Position numbers and translations under genes: made by a program
Assembly (NCBI GenBank): GCA_016708125.1
Contig: JADJGF010000001.1
Coordinates: forward strand, 704,001 to 768,000
Origin: Ignavibacteriota bacterium
GTDB taxonomy: Bacteria; Bacteroidota; Ignavibacteria; Ignavibacteriales; Melioribacteraceae
Direction: 5' to 3'
Length of the DNA: 64,000 nucleotides
The notes under the pieces: model-generated
What the model saw: the letters and a program-made list of their open reading frames with translations, nothing else
The model's database searches: none
What the model was told of the DNA's origin: nothing
Shown: piece by piece, positions 8,776 to 18,341 of the stretch
How positions within the stretch are numbered: the stretch's first letter is position 1
How the letters are laid out: the number at the start of each line of letters is the position of its first letter

Positions 8776-9312
8776 ATGTTTGAAATAAATAATCTTTCTC
8801 CAACCTATGATCCGCGTGCGGTTCAACCAATGCGAGATGAGTTAATATATATTGGATTTAAAGAATTGACAACATCAGAACAAGTTGATGAAATTTTGTC
8901 AAAAAATAATGATGAAACAACTCTTGTGTTTATTAATTCGGTGTGCGGATGTGCCGCCGGAAGTGCAAGACCAGGAGTTTCATTGGCATTACAAAATAAT
9001 TTAATTCCAGATAATATTGTGACTGTATTTGCAGGGCAAGATAAATTAGCAGTAACAACTGTACGCGAAAAATATTTGGCAAAATTTCCTCCTTCATCTC
9101 CTTCAGCTGCATTGATAAAAAATGGAGAAGTAATATTCATGCTGCCTCGTCATCATATTGAAGGAAGATCACCGGAACAAATTGCCGAAGTTCTTCAAAA
9201 TATTTTTTCTAATTATTGTACAAAACAAGGTCCCTCAATCCCAAAGGTAAAATATGATAAATTGGTTCATGCTAAAATGTGCGGTTCAAGAATTCCTTTG
9301 AATGACGAATAA
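8776..9312 (+). CDS. Bacilliredoxin BrxA/BrxB (YphP/YqiW family)
   Basis: Thioredoxin-fold protein that removes bacillithiol from S-bacillithiolated cysteines. 178 residues with NSVCGCAAGSARPGV, giving the CGC active site at Cys57-Cys59, the hallmark of the family. The C-terminal ~35 residues (from about KQGPSIP), including one more cysteine, extend beyond the usual ~145-residue length. It is 21 bases downstream of the SufT-like gene and so probably made with the Fe-S machinery. The presence of bshB1 at 38690 supports bacillithiol synthesis in this organism. Confidence 0.92.
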   Translation: MFEINNLSPTYDPRAVQPMRDELIYIGFKELTTSEQVDEILSKNNDETTLVFINSVCGCAAGSARPGVSLALQNNLIPDNIVTVFAGQDKLAVTTVREKYLAKFPPSSPSAALIKNGEVIFMLPRHHIEGRSPEQIAEVLQNIFSNYCTKQGPSIPKVKYDKLVHAKMCGSRIPLNDE

Positions 9313-9326
9313 ATTTCTGCTAAACA

Positions 9327-9797
9327 ATGAAATTTACAACACAAGAAGAATATGGCTTAAGATGTTTAGTTAGATTAGGAAACTCTTATACAAAAGGAGG
9401 GGGCTTAACAATTCCGGATATCAGCAGTAATGAAAGGATTTCAGAAGATAATGTGGCCAAAACATTAAGACTTCTTAGATTGAACGGATATTTAGAAAGC
9501 GAAAGAGGAAGAATTGGGGGCTATTCTTTAACAAAGCATCCAAAAGACATATTAATTGGCGATGTGATGGGTATTTTAGGCGGTAAATTTTTTGAATCAT
9601 CATATTGCCAATTACATAATTCCGAATCAATTACTTGCACTCATTCAACTGATTGTTCAATTAGATCATTCTGGCAGTTGATTCAAAAATCAATTGATCA
9701 AGTTATGAATAATCTTACTTTACAAGATTTGCTAAATTCGGAAAAAATATTTTTTGAGGAAACAAATAAAAAAATTGAAGTTCAAGAATCTACTTAA
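9327..9797 (+). CDS. Rrf2-family [2Fe-2S] transcriptional regulator (SufR/IscR-type)
   Basis: 156-residue Rrf2 protein: winged helix from MKFTTQEEYGLRCLVRL through the wing (SERGRIGGYSLTKHP, ~58-72), then a dimerisation helix. Three cysteines at 94, 104 and 110 (CX9CX5C) match the cluster-ligand region of IscR/NsrR, although the first spacing is longer than in E. coli IscR. Placed last in the suf operon, 14 bases after the bacilliredoxin, it most likely senses Fe-S status and regulates the operon, perhaps through the inverted repeat at 3320. The sensed signal is inferred. Confidence 0.9.
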   Translation: MKFTTQEEYGLRCLVRLGNSYTKGGGLTIPDISSNERISEDNVAKTLRLLRLNGYLESERGRIGGYSLTKHPKDILIGDVMGILGGKFFESSYCQLHNSESITCTHSTDCSIRSFWQLIQKSIDQVMNNLTLQDLLNSEKIFFEETNKKIEVQEST

Positions 9798-9801
9798 ATA
9801 C

Positions 9802-12645
9802 TCAATTCTTTGCCTTACTGCATTCATCAACTAAATAAATAATTGATTGATAATTAATTCCACTGTGTTTTGTTAAACCAATTTCGCAAGTTTTGCTTGT
9901 TGAGTAACCATTTTTACAATTATGATCGGATACAAATTCACTTAAATTTTTTAGAGCTGATTCATTGAGTTCGGGATGTGTAAATCCTCTATCACCGGCA
10001 AAACCGCAGCAATTAATTTCTTCCGGAATGAAAACATTATTACAACATTTTTTTGCAATAGTAATAAGTTTGTTTTTCAAATCCATTTTCTCGGCACTGC
10101 ACGTTGTATGAATTGTTATAGAATCTTCAATTGTATTAAAAACTAATTCATCTAATAGAAAATCATGAATGAATTCAATTGAATCATATATTTTCAATTG
10201 TGGATTGTTCAGTTTTTGTAAATCATCTTTAATAGTTTTAACACATGGACTCGTATCAAAAATAATTTTTATTTGTCCATTGTTGCTTGCTTTAGTTAAA
10301 CTTGAAATCAGTTGCTTACTTTTTTGTTCGGCTGCATCAAAAAATCCTTTACTCGAAAAAGGCATACCACAGCAAAGCGAATTTAAATTATCTGGATAAA
10401 TAATATGATAATCAGCTTTCCTTAATAAATTTTCCATAGCTGAATTTAATTCTTCATTATACTTTGATTTTTTTTGATTTCCAAAAGTGCGGCTTATACA
10501 GCTTGGAAAATAAATTACAGTTTTTTCTGATTGCTGAATTGTTTGTTTTTGAATATTAAATTTTGCTCCTTTCGTCAAAGCTTCATTCCACATTGGAGTT
10601 TTATTTTTAAATATTCTTCTAGTTAAATTTGATGAACTTTTTAAAAATTTATCCCCAAAAATTTGCTGAAGAATTATTACGAAGTTTAATCCAAATTTTA
10701 TAAAACTTACTATTGCTGAAAAATGTTTTGAAATAAATAACGCAAAAGATTTTTCACTTTTTGTGTGCAATGAACTTCTAATTTGCTTTATTAATTTTCC
10801 AGTATCAATATTTACCGGACAACTTAATTCGCATAAACCATCAGTTGCACAAGTCTGTTCTCCATAATATTGGTATGAATTTTCAAGTTTTGTGATTAAA
10901 TCAATATTCATACTTTCAGATTTCATTTTATTAATTTCTCGCCAAACTGTAATTCTTTGTCGAGGTGTTAATGTTAAATTTTTTGAAGGACAATTATTTT
11001 CGCAAAATCCGCAATCAATACATTTATCAATTAATTCATTTACAATTGGTGTTGGTTTTAAATTTTTTATATGAATTGACTCATCATTATTTATTAATAC
11101 TCCTGGATTTAAAATTCCATTCGGGTCAAATAATTTTTTGATTCTGATCATAATTTCATAAATCTCATTCCCCCATTCATATTTTACAAACGGAGCCATA
11201 TTTCTTCCGGTTCCGTGTTCTGCCTTAAGCGAGCCATCATATTTATTTATAACTAATTCAACAACTTCATTCATAAATTTTTTATATCGATCGACTTCTT
11301 TTTCATCGTTAAAATCTTGCGCAAAAACAAAATGTATATTTCCCGAAAGCGCATGTCCCCAAATAATATTTTCCGAATAATTATATTTTGCAAAAATTGA
11401 TTTAAGATCTTCAACGGCATTTGCTAAATCTTTTGTATTAAAATTTAGATCCTCAATTATAACGGTTGTTCCTTCTTTTCTTGATTTACTTACCGATGGG
11501 AACAATCCCTTTCTTACATTCCATAATTTCAAATATTCATTTTTATCCTTTGTAAATTCAACTGGTCTTACAGTTTTTACTAAACTCAACGCATTTTTTA
11601 TTCTATTGATATTAAAATCTAAAACAATTTCATCGGGAGCTGAAGTTTCAATTAAAAGTGCAGCAGATTCTTGCGAAAGATTTTTTAAGTAAACGGGCAT
11701 TCCATTTTTATCTTCAACAGATTTTAAAGCTGCTCTATCCATTAATTCTGCGGCATCAATTGGGAGTTCATTAAGAATTGGAATTGTTGAGCAAGCTTTT
11801 TTCACATTTGGAAAAATTATTAGTGAAGTTCCTTTATAGGGAAAAGAATTCACAGTATTTAAAGTAATTTCTGAAATAAATCCTAACGTGCCTTCTGAAC
11901 CAATCATTAAATGTTTAATTATTTCTATGGGATCTTTAAAATCAATAAGTGAGTTTACGCTATATCCCATAGTGTTTTTAATCTGATATTTCTTTTTAAT
12001 CTTATTTCTACAAATTTCATTTTGATTTAATTCTATTGAAAGATTTAATAATTCAACAATTAATTTTCTATTTTCTTCTATAAATTTTAATTTCTGATCG
12101 GCGTTTGAAGTATCAAGAATTTTTCCGTTTGGAAAAACAATACGCATTTCTGAAACTGTATTGTATGCATTATTTTTTATACCACTCGTCATTCCGCTTG
12201 CATTATTTGATGCAATGCCGCAAACCGTTGCAGCATTTATTGAAGCAGGATCTGGTCCAATTTTTTTGTTGAATTTACTAAGTTCAAGATTTGCTCTTCC
12301 GCCTAAAACAGCTGGTTCCAAAGTAATTTTAGTTTTGCATTCGGAAATTTTAATTTTATTCCATGACCTATCGGCAACAAGTAAAACAGAATCTGAAATT
12401 GATTGACCGGACAAGCTTGTGCCGGATGCACGAAATGTAATTGGGATTTTAAATTTGTTACATGAATTTATTATAAAAATAATTTCTTCTTCTGAAATTA
12501 CTTTTACAACAATTTTAGGAATCAACCTATAAAAACTTGCATCGGTCCCGTAAGCTAAAGTATTTAGTTCATCTTCGAAAATTCTATTTTGGGGGATTAC
12601 AATTTTTAATTCGTTAATTAATCTTTGATAATTTTCTTTTAACAT
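9802..12645 (-). CDS. FAD-binding/Fe-S D-lactate (2-hydroxyacid) dehydrogenase
   Basis: Large 947-residue respiratory oxidase of the GlcD-GlpC fusion type. Domains in order: FAD-binding type 4 (PITFRASGTSLSGQSISD, ~70-88), FAD-linked oxidase C-terminal domain (HALSGNIHFVF and KAEHGTGRNMAPF), two ferredoxin-like clusters (CIDCGFCENNCP and CATDGLCELSCP), and two CCG domains (CCGMPFSSKG and, near residue 880, CCGFAGDRGF). The family oxidises D-lactate or related 2-hydroxyacids and passes electrons to quinone; YdiJ-type 2-hydroxyglutarate dehydrogenases share the layout, so the substrate is uncertain. Convergent with the Rrf2 gene, only four bases apart. Confidence 0.88.
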   Translation of the reverse strand: MLKENYQRLINELKIVIPQNRIFEDELNTLAYGTDASFYRLIPKIVVKVISEEEIIFIINSCNKFKIPITFRASGTSLSGQSISDSVLLVADRSWNKIKISECKTKITLEPAVLGGRANLELSKFNKKIGPDPASINAATVCGIASNNASGMTSGIKNNAYNTVSEMRIVFPNGKILDTSNADQKLKFIEENRKLIVELLNLSIELNQNEICRNKIKKKYQIKNTMGYSVNSLIDFKDPIEIIKHLMIGSEGTLGFISEITLNTVNSFPYKGTSLIIFPNVKKACSTIPILNELPIDAAELMDRAALKSVEDKNGMPVYLKNLSQESAALLIETSAPDEIVLDFNINRIKNALSLVKTVRPVEFTKDKNEYLKLWNVRKGLFPSVSKSRKEGTTVIIEDLNFNTKDLANAVEDLKSIFAKYNYSENIIWGHALSGNIHFVFAQDFNDEKEVDRYKKFMNEVVELVINKYDGSLKAEHGTGRNMAPFVKYEWGNEIYEIMIRIKKLFDPNGILNPGVLINNDESIHIKNLKPTPIVNELIDKCIDCGFCENNCPSKNLTLTPRQRITVWREINKMKSESMNIDLITKLENSYQYYGEQTCATDGLCELSCPVNIDTGKLIKQIRSSLHTKSEKSFALFISKHFSAIVSFIKFGLNFVIILQQIFGDKFLKSSSNLTRRIFKNKTPMWNEALTKGAKFNIQKQTIQQSEKTVIYFPSCISRTFGNQKKSKYNEELNSAMENLLRKADYHIIYPDNLNSLCCGMPFSSKGFFDAAEQKSKQLISSLTKASNNGQIKIIFDTSPCVKTIKDDLQKLNNPQLKIYDSIEFIHDFLLDELVFNTIEDSITIHTTCSAEKMDLKNKLITIAKKCCNNVFIPEEINCCGFAGDRGFTHPELNESALKNLSEFVSDHNCKNGYSTSKTCEIGLTKHSGINYQSIIYLVDECSKAKN

Positions 12646-12683
12646 TTTGAAGATTTTTAGAAGTATTGATAAGTTAAATTTAG

Positions 12684-12717
12684 AAAAATAAAAATGGAAT
12701 ATCTAAATGATATTCCA
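12684..12717 (-). terminator. Terminator of the aminopeptidase P gene
   Basis: On the minus strand TGGAATATC and GATATTCCA (12709-12717 and 12695-12703) form a perfect nine-base-pair stem with a five-base loop, followed by TTTTTATTTTT (12684-12694). It lies 10 bases after the stop of the gene at 12727 and separates it from the downstream dehydrogenase gene. Confidence 0.85.
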
Positions 12718-12726
12718 CTCTATAAA

Positions 12727-14115
12727 TTATTTTGAACAAGCAGATTCAACTTCTTTAATTGTTTTAGGTATTGGTTTTCCTAAAACTCTATTTCCATCTT
12801 TCGTTATTAGAACATTATCTTCAATTCTAATTCCGCCAAAATTTCTGTACTCATCTAATTTTTTATAATTGATATACTTAATAAATTTTTTCTCACTTTT
12901 CCATTTATCAATTAATGCGGGAATAAAATAACATCCCGGTTCAACTGTTACGACAAATCCCGTTTCTAATTTTTTTGCTAATCTTAAATATGCTAAACCA
13001 AATTGATTACTTCTTTTTACAGTTTTATCATAACCAATATAATTTTCGCCTAAACTTTCAAGATCGTGAACATCCAAGCCCAGCATGTGCCCAAGCCCGT
13101 GCGGGAAAAATAAAGCATGCGCTCCTTCTTCAACGGCTTTATCAATATTACCTTTCATAATTCCATATTTTTTCAAACCGTTTGCAATTATTTTTGCTGC
13201 ATTCAAATGAACATCTTTATATTTAATTCCGGGTTTCATCATTTTAATTGATTCAAGTTGTGATTCCAAAACAATATTATAAATTTCTTTTTGTTTTTGA
13301 GTGAACTTTCCACTTACCGGAATTGTTCTTGTTGTATCGCTTGCATAACCTAACATTGTTTCTGAACCCGAATCCAGAACTGCAATTTGTCCATCTTGCA
13401 TAATATTTTCATGCGAGTGGTTATGGAGAATTTCCCCGTTAACTGAAAATATAATTGGAAACGAAACTCCATTTCCTTTTGAAATTGCAATACCTTCAAC
13501 TTTTCCGCAAACTTCTCTTTCTGTAATACCAACTTTAATTTCTTTCATTGCTGTAATATTCATATAATAACTTACTTCAAGAGCTTTTTCAATTTCAGTA
13601 ATTTCTTCTTCAGATTTTATTGACCTTTGTTGAATGACAGATTTAATTAATTTTACTGAAGAATTGTTATTAATTTCACCAGCTTTTATATCCAAAATTT
13701 CTTGAAGTAATAATAAATTATCTGATCGATATTGCGGTAAATAGTGAATTTTATTTCCATGAGAAATTTTCTTTCTTATAAAACTTTCTAATTTGGAAAA
13801 AGGTTTTGTATTTTCAACACCAACTTTTGCTGATTTATTTTCAATTGTATCGTCAAAGCCCATCCAAACTACGTCATCCAAACTTCTGTTATCACCAAAA
13901 ATAATTTCTTTGTTTTTCGAAATATCAATAACTGCAGCTAAGTTTGCTTCATTAATTCCCCAATAATATAAAAAGGAACTATCTTGTCTGAAGCGATATG
14001 TGTTTCCTAAATAATTCATTGGCATTTCATTATTTCCAAGGAATAAAAGAATTCCGTCTTTGAACTTTTTCTTTAATTCATCTCTTCTATTTTTATAAGT
14101 TTCTGTTTTAAACAT
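12727..14115 (-). CDS. Xaa-Pro aminopeptidase (aminopeptidase P, peptidase M24B)
   Basis: Metallopeptidase that removes N-terminal residues preceding proline. 462 residues: an N-terminal creatinase-like domain (~1-170) and a C-terminal pita-bread domain. The five metal ligands are in place: Asp in VLDSGSET, Asp in YASDTTRT, His in FFPHGLGHMLGLDVHD, Glu in VVTVEPGCY and Glu in GGIRIEDN. No signal peptide is visible, so it should be cytoplasmic. It has its own terminator; its 5' side is divergent from the secreted Asp-box protein gene. Confidence 0.93.
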   Translation of the reverse strand: MFKTETYKNRRDELKKKFKDGILLFLGNNEMPMNYLGNTYRFRQDSSFLYYWGINEANLAAVIDISKNKEIIFGDNRSLDDVVWMGFDDTIENKSAKVGVENTKPFSKLESFIRKKISHGNKIHYLPQYRSDNLLLLQEILDIKAGEINNNSSVKLIKSVIQQRSIKSEEEITEIEKALEVSYYMNITAMKEIKVGITEREVCGKVEGIAISKGNGVSFPIIFSVNGEILHNHSHENIMQDGQIAVLDSGSETMLGYASDTTRTIPVSGKFTQKQKEIYNIVLESQLESIKMMKPGIKYKDVHLNAAKIIANGLKKYGIMKGNIDKAVEEGAHALFFPHGLGHMLGLDVHDLESLGENYIGYDKTVKRSNQFGLAYLRLAKKLETGFVVTVEPGCYFIPALIDKWKSEKKFIKYINYKKLDEYRNFGGIRIEDNVLITKDGNRVLGKPIPKTIKEVESACSK

Positions 14116-14196
14116 AACATCTCCAAAAATTTTAACAATTCAACTTTACTAATTATTAAATTAGCATTAAGATTTATTTTAAGAAAGATTTTATTT

Positions 14197-14225
14197 TTGA
14201 TTTTTTACTTCTTATTACATATTAT
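14197..14225 (+). promoter_or_regulatory. Candidate sigma-70 promoter of the secreted Asp-box protein gene
   Basis: TTGATT (14197-14202) and TATTAT (14220-14225) with exactly 17 bases between them, about 87 bases upstream of the ATG at 14312. The remaining part of the 196-base divergent region shows no other clear signal. Confidence 0.45.
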
Positions 14226-14311
14226 GAAAATCAACTTTTTAAAGAATAAACTATAATTTTATTGTGAATAAATATTTAAATGATTTTTTCTAACATAAAT
14301 TTGAGCATATT

Positions 14312-17107
14312 ATGAAAAACCTTTTGAGTACTAATTTCCTAGTATTTTCTATCTTTTTCCTACTATCATATTTCTCGTTTAGCATTTTGTTTGATAACTT
14401 GAAAATAGATCGTAATGAATTGCAAATTAAAAAGTTAAGTAAAAAGGAAAGAAAAAAAGCAAGAACTGATTATTTTTTTAATATTATCCGTGATCCAAAA
14501 ACAAATTCAATTCCGGAAAATATTAGACGAAGAGAATTAGAGTTTGCAAAAAAATTACCGAAAAAAAATAGTACTGATTTATACAAAAATAGTTCAACTG
14601 GATTTGTATGGACAGAAGTTGGACCAAACGATGTCGGCGGAAGAACAAGAGCTTTAGCAATTGATGTAACTAATTCAAATACAATTATTGCCGGTGGAGT
14701 TTCCGGAGGAATTTGGAAATCAGTTGATAATGGCGAAACTTGGCAGCAAAAGAGTGGTAATAATGAAGCATTCAGTATTACATCAATTGTACAAGATCCA
14801 AGAAACGGATTTACAAATACTTGGTATGCTTGTGGTGGTGAAATAAATGGAAACAGTGCATCAGATAGAGGATTTACCGCTCGTTATTACGGAAACGGAT
14901 TGTTTAAATCTATTGACAATGGAGAAACTTGGACTGCTGTTGAAAATTCAAAAAGTAATCCAACCAAATGGGATTCAAATTTTGATTATATGTCAAAATT
15001 ATTAATTCATCCAACAACTGGATCTTTATTTGCAGTTGCTAATGGTTTGGGAATTATTAAGTCAACCGATGGTGGTGTAAACTTTAATATTTCATTGGGT
15101 GCTTTGAATGACCATTATTATAGCGATATAATTGTAAAATCTGATGGAACTTTAATAGGAGTAATTTCAGATTATGGATTTAATGAAACAAAAACGAATA
15201 CACCGGGAATTTATAAATCAACAAATAATGGATTTAGTTGGACAAATATTACTCCGGTGGATTTCCCTTCTGATCATCATAGAAGTGTTTTAGGAACTTC
15301 AAAATTATCTACACCAATTTTTTACATACTCACATTTACCGGTAATAATTTAACTGACGGAAATGAAGATGTGAAATTATTCAAATTGAGTTTGGATAAT
15401 TCAGTTACAGAAAATTTAACAGCTAAATTACCAAAATTCGATTCTGAATCTTTCGAATATCAAGGTCATTTATATACTCAAAGTAGTTATAATTTAGCAA
15501 TTGCAGTAAAACCTGATGATGATAATTTTGTTTTAATTGCCGGTACTAGTTTATTTAGATCAACTGATGGATTTTCTACAGCAATTACTAATCCTAAATT
15601 AGGATGGATCGGTGGATATCATTCAAGTGAATTTTTCTATCCAAATTTACATCCCGATATTCATAACATAACATTTGATCCTAATAATTCAAATCAAGTT
15701 TGGGTTGGGCATGATGGGGGTTTAAGTTTTTCTAATAACATTTCTGACGTTTCATATTCTCAATTTTTTCCTTGGGTAAACAAAAATAATGGATATAATG
15801 TAACCCAATTTTACACCGTAAGTATTCCAAGTAAAGCTGATGATTTTAGAATAATGGGTGGAACACAAGATAATGGAACACCGTTTTTTATATGGAATAA
15901 CTCAAATGAAGCAACTTCTGACTTAAGTTCTGGCGATGGTAGTTATTCTCATTTTACTTCCGGGAAATTCGCATATTCCTCAATTTACGATGGACAGATT
16001 TATAGACTTAATTATGATAATTCTGGTATTCCAAGTTTTGATGCTGGTTGGACAGAAATTACTCCTTTAAATGCAACCGGGCAACTTTTTATTAACCCAT
16101 TTGTAATTGATGCAAATAAAGAAAATATTATGTATTATCCAGCAGGAAATTCAGTATGGAAAAATGCTGCAATCACTTTAATTTCTCCTTATTTGCAAGG
16201 AGGAACAGAAAGCGGATGGATTGAACTTGCCAATATGAAAATGCCCGATGAATATTCAATAACTGCAATTAATGTTTCAACATCAAATCCATTAAACTTA
16301 TTGTATTATGCCGGATATAAATCTGATGAATCGCCAAAAATTTACAAACTTGCCAATGCAAATAGTGCAATAACTGGAAATATTGATATTTCAATTCCAG
16401 ATGCCAGTTTGGGAGGTTATATTCACAACATAGCCATTAATCCAGATAATGGGAATGAAATAATTGTTGTACTTTCTAATTACAATATCGCAAGTTTATT
16501 TCACTCAACTGATGGAGGACAAAATTACACAGAAATTGAAGGTAATTTAACGGGAGATGAATCTAATCCGGGACCTTCAATTCGATCAGCAATTATTCAT
16601 CCTTATAATAATTCAACATACTATTTTGTTGGAACAAGTACAGGTTTGTATTCAACGACAAATTTAAATGGAACAAGTACAATTTGGGAACAAGAAAGTT
16701 CGAATGAAATTGGAAATGTTGTTGTAGAATTTCTTGATGCAAGAACTTCAGATGGAACAATTGCTGTTGCAACACATGGAAGAGGATTATTTATCGGTAA
16801 ACCAAACGGTGCCGTAAATATTGAAGATAATGTAAAAATTGAAAATGAATTTGTATTAAATCAGAATTATCCTAATCCATTTAATCCAACAACAAAAATA
16901 AATTTTACAATTCCCAAATCGCAATATGTTAAGTTAAATGTTTTTAACGGTAACGGTGAATTAGTTAAAACATTGATTAATAAAAATCTTGTTAACGGAA
17001 ATTATTCGGTTGATTTTGATGGAGGAAATTTCGCTTCGGGAATTTATTACTATAGATTAGAAGGTGAAAATTTTAATTCAACTAAAAAAATGATTTTATT
17101 AAAATAG
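14312..17107 (+). CDS. Secreted Asp-box (BNR/sortilin-like) beta-propeller protein with type IX secretion tail
   Basis: 931-residue exported protein. A hydrophobic N-terminal segment (~8-27) acts as signal. Repeated Asp-box motifs follow, such as SVDNGETW (~137), SIDNGETW, STDGGVNF, STNNGFSW and STDGGQNY, which mark a sortilin/VPS10 or sialidase-like propeller; VATHGRGLFIG closes it. The last ~85 residues are a T9SS type A sorting domain starting NQNYPNPFNPTTKINFT and ending KKMILLK, so the protein should cross the outer membrane by the Por system and be anchored or released. No catalytic sialidase residues can be identified; binding or enzymatic role is unknown. Confidence 0.88.
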   Translation: MKNLLSTNFLVFSIFFLLSYFSFSILFDNLKIDRNELQIKKLSKKERKKARTDYFFNIIRDPKTNSIPENIRRRELEFAKKLPKKNSTDLYKNSSTGFVWTEVGPNDVGGRTRALAIDVTNSNTIIAGGVSGGIWKSVDNGETWQQKSGNNEAFSITSIVQDPRNGFTNTWYACGGEINGNSASDRGFTARYYGNGLFKSIDNGETWTAVENSKSNPTKWDSNFDYMSKLLIHPTTGSLFAVANGLGIIKSTDGGVNFNISLGALNDHYYSDIIVKSDGTLIGVISDYGFNETKTNTPGIYKSTNNGFSWTNITPVDFPSDHHRSVLGTSKLSTPIFYILTFTGNNLTDGNEDVKLFKLSLDNSVTENLTAKLPKFDSESFEYQGHLYTQSSYNLAIAVKPDDDNFVLIAGTSLFRSTDGFSTAITNPKLGWIGGYHSSEFFYPNLHPDIHNITFDPNNSNQVWVGHDGGLSFSNNISDVSYSQFFPWVNKNNGYNVTQFYTVSIPSKADDFRIMGGTQDNGTPFFIWNNSNEATSDLSSGDGSYSHFTSGKFAYSSIYDGQIYRLNYDNSGIPSFDAGWTEITPLNATGQLFINPFVIDANKENIMYYPAGNSVWKNAAITLISPYLQGGTESGWIELANMKMPDEYSITAINVSTSNPLNLLYYAGYKSDESPKIYKLANANSAITGNIDISIPDASLGGYIHNIAINPDNGNEIIVVLSNYNIASLFHSTDGGQNYTEIEGNLTGDESNPGPSIRSAIIHPYNNSTYYFVGTSTGLYSTTNLNGTSTIWEQESSNEIGNVVVEFLDARTSDGTIAVATHGRGLFIGKPNGAVNIEDNVKIENEFVLNQNYPNPFNPTTKINFTIPKSQYVKLNVFNGNGELVKTLINKNLVNGNYSVDFDGGNFASGIYYYRLEGENFNSTKKMILLK

Positions 17108-17115
17108 TTTTTATT

Positions 17116-17152
17116 AAACCTCAGAGGTTTTTAAAACCTCTGAGGTTTTAGT
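17116..17152. terminator. Bidirectional terminator between convergent genes
   Basis: Perfect 16-base inverted repeat (17116-17131 and 17133-17148) with a one-base centre; each arm is itself nearly palindromic around CCTC-GAGG. T/A-rich flanks on both sides allow use in both directions. The arm ends AAACCTC/GAGGTTT recur in the terminator at 2148 and in the riboswitch terminator at 42960. Confidence 0.85.
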
Positions 17153-17155
17153 TAA

Positions 17156-18184
17156 TCATTTTAAAAACAATTTTTGAAACTCTCTTTTCTCTCTACTTTT
17201 CCAAGCGCTTTTGTGATAAGCATATCCGGCAACTAAAGGCATTGCAATTGTTGCTTCAGAATAAACCATTTGCTCATATGTTGTTTCAACTTTTCCCCAA
17301 GAACTTGCTTCTTTTAACGTAGAACCGGAAAGTGCGCCGTCTCTTTCATCCGCAACAGTAATTTGAACTGCGTATTTATGCATTGGTGCATCTTCCATCA
17401 AAATATCCGCAGCAACAACTATATCTTGAGTAAAATTTTTCGGAACTCCGCCGCCAATCATAAATATTCCAGTCTCTTTTGTATTCATTTTAATTTTTGT
17501 TAATTCAAGAAAATCTTTCCCGGAATCAAACGAAACATGTTTTTCCGGATTATTATATTGATGTACAACAATTCCAAATCCCGCTGAACAATCTGAAAAT
17601 GCCGGAACAAATATCGGAACATTTTTTTTGTACGCAGCATAAATTACACTGTCATCAACTTTTGGTCCGCCGTTTTCATCTAAATATTTTCCAAAATTCC
17701 ATAACAATTCTCTGGAAGAATATGGTCTCGGTTCCAAACTATTAAATATTTTTTCAGTTGTTTCATCGCAAATTCTTAATTCATCTTCATCAATATAAGT
17801 ATCATAAATTCTATCAATGTGTAAATCGCGCAATTGATTATCATCGCTAAACGGAGTTCCTAAATAATGTTTAAATCCTAATGCTTCAAAAAAATCTTGA
17901 TCAACCATAATTGCTCCTGTAGAAACAATTGCATCAACCATATTATTATTTACCAAATCAAAAACAACTTTTTTCAATCCGGCACTGAATAAACTTCCGG
18001 CTAAAGTTAAAATTACCGAGCAATTTTTATCTTCCAACATCATGTTGTAAATTTTTGCGGCACGATTCAAATCTCTTGCAGAAAATGCCATTTTTTCCAT
18101 CGAATCAACTAACTTAATTACGTTATGTTCTTTTATATCAATATGTTCAATTACATCTTTTAAAAAATCTTTTTTTTCTTGCAT
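17156..18184 (-). CDS. Deoxyhypusine synthase family protein
   Basis: 342-residue member of the deoxyhypusine/homospermidine synthase family, NAD-dependent enzymes that transfer the aminobutyl group of spermidine. The active-site lysine is kept in ASSWGKVETTY (Lys298), as are NAD-site stretches TGAIMVDQDFFEALG and MIGGGVPKNFTQDIVV. Bacteria lack eIF5A, so the physiological acceptor is unclear: homospermidine-type synthesis from putrescine/spermidine, or another amine, is more likely than protein modification. An AAGGAG ribosome site precedes the start. It is a monocistronic-looking gene ending at a bidirectional terminator. Confidence 0.9.
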   Translation of the reverse strand: MQEKKDFLKDVIEHIDIKEHNVIKLVDSMEKMAFSARDLNRAAKIYNMMLEDKNCSVILTLAGSLFSAGLKKVVFDLVNNNMVDAIVSTGAIMVDQDFFEALGFKHYLGTPFSDDNQLRDLHIDRIYDTYIDEDELRICDETTEKIFNSLEPRPYSSRELLWNFGKYLDENGGPKVDDSVIYAAYKKNVPIFVPAFSDCSAGFGIVVHQYNNPEKHVSFDSGKDFLELTKIKMNTKETGIFMIGGGVPKNFTQDIVVAADILMEDAPMHKYAVQITVADERDGALSGSTLKEASSWGKVETTYEQMVYSEATIAMPLVAGYAYHKSAWKSREKREFQKLFLK

Positions 18185-18341
18185 TTATTTTCTCCTTTTA
18201 ATTACAGCGCAAAGATAAATCATTTTTACATTTTATAAAATTAAAAAGTCAATTATAATTCCAATTTAGTTTTTACACAAAAATATTTATATTGAGTTAG
18301 TTTAGTTTTGTAAAGAATTTTTAAATTGATAAGGAGAAAAT

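Noticed and set aside
9802..14115. Open frames on the plus strand opposite the dehydrogenase and aminopeptidase genes
   Set aside because: All lie antisense to well-supported enzymes and have no family features or ribosome sites.
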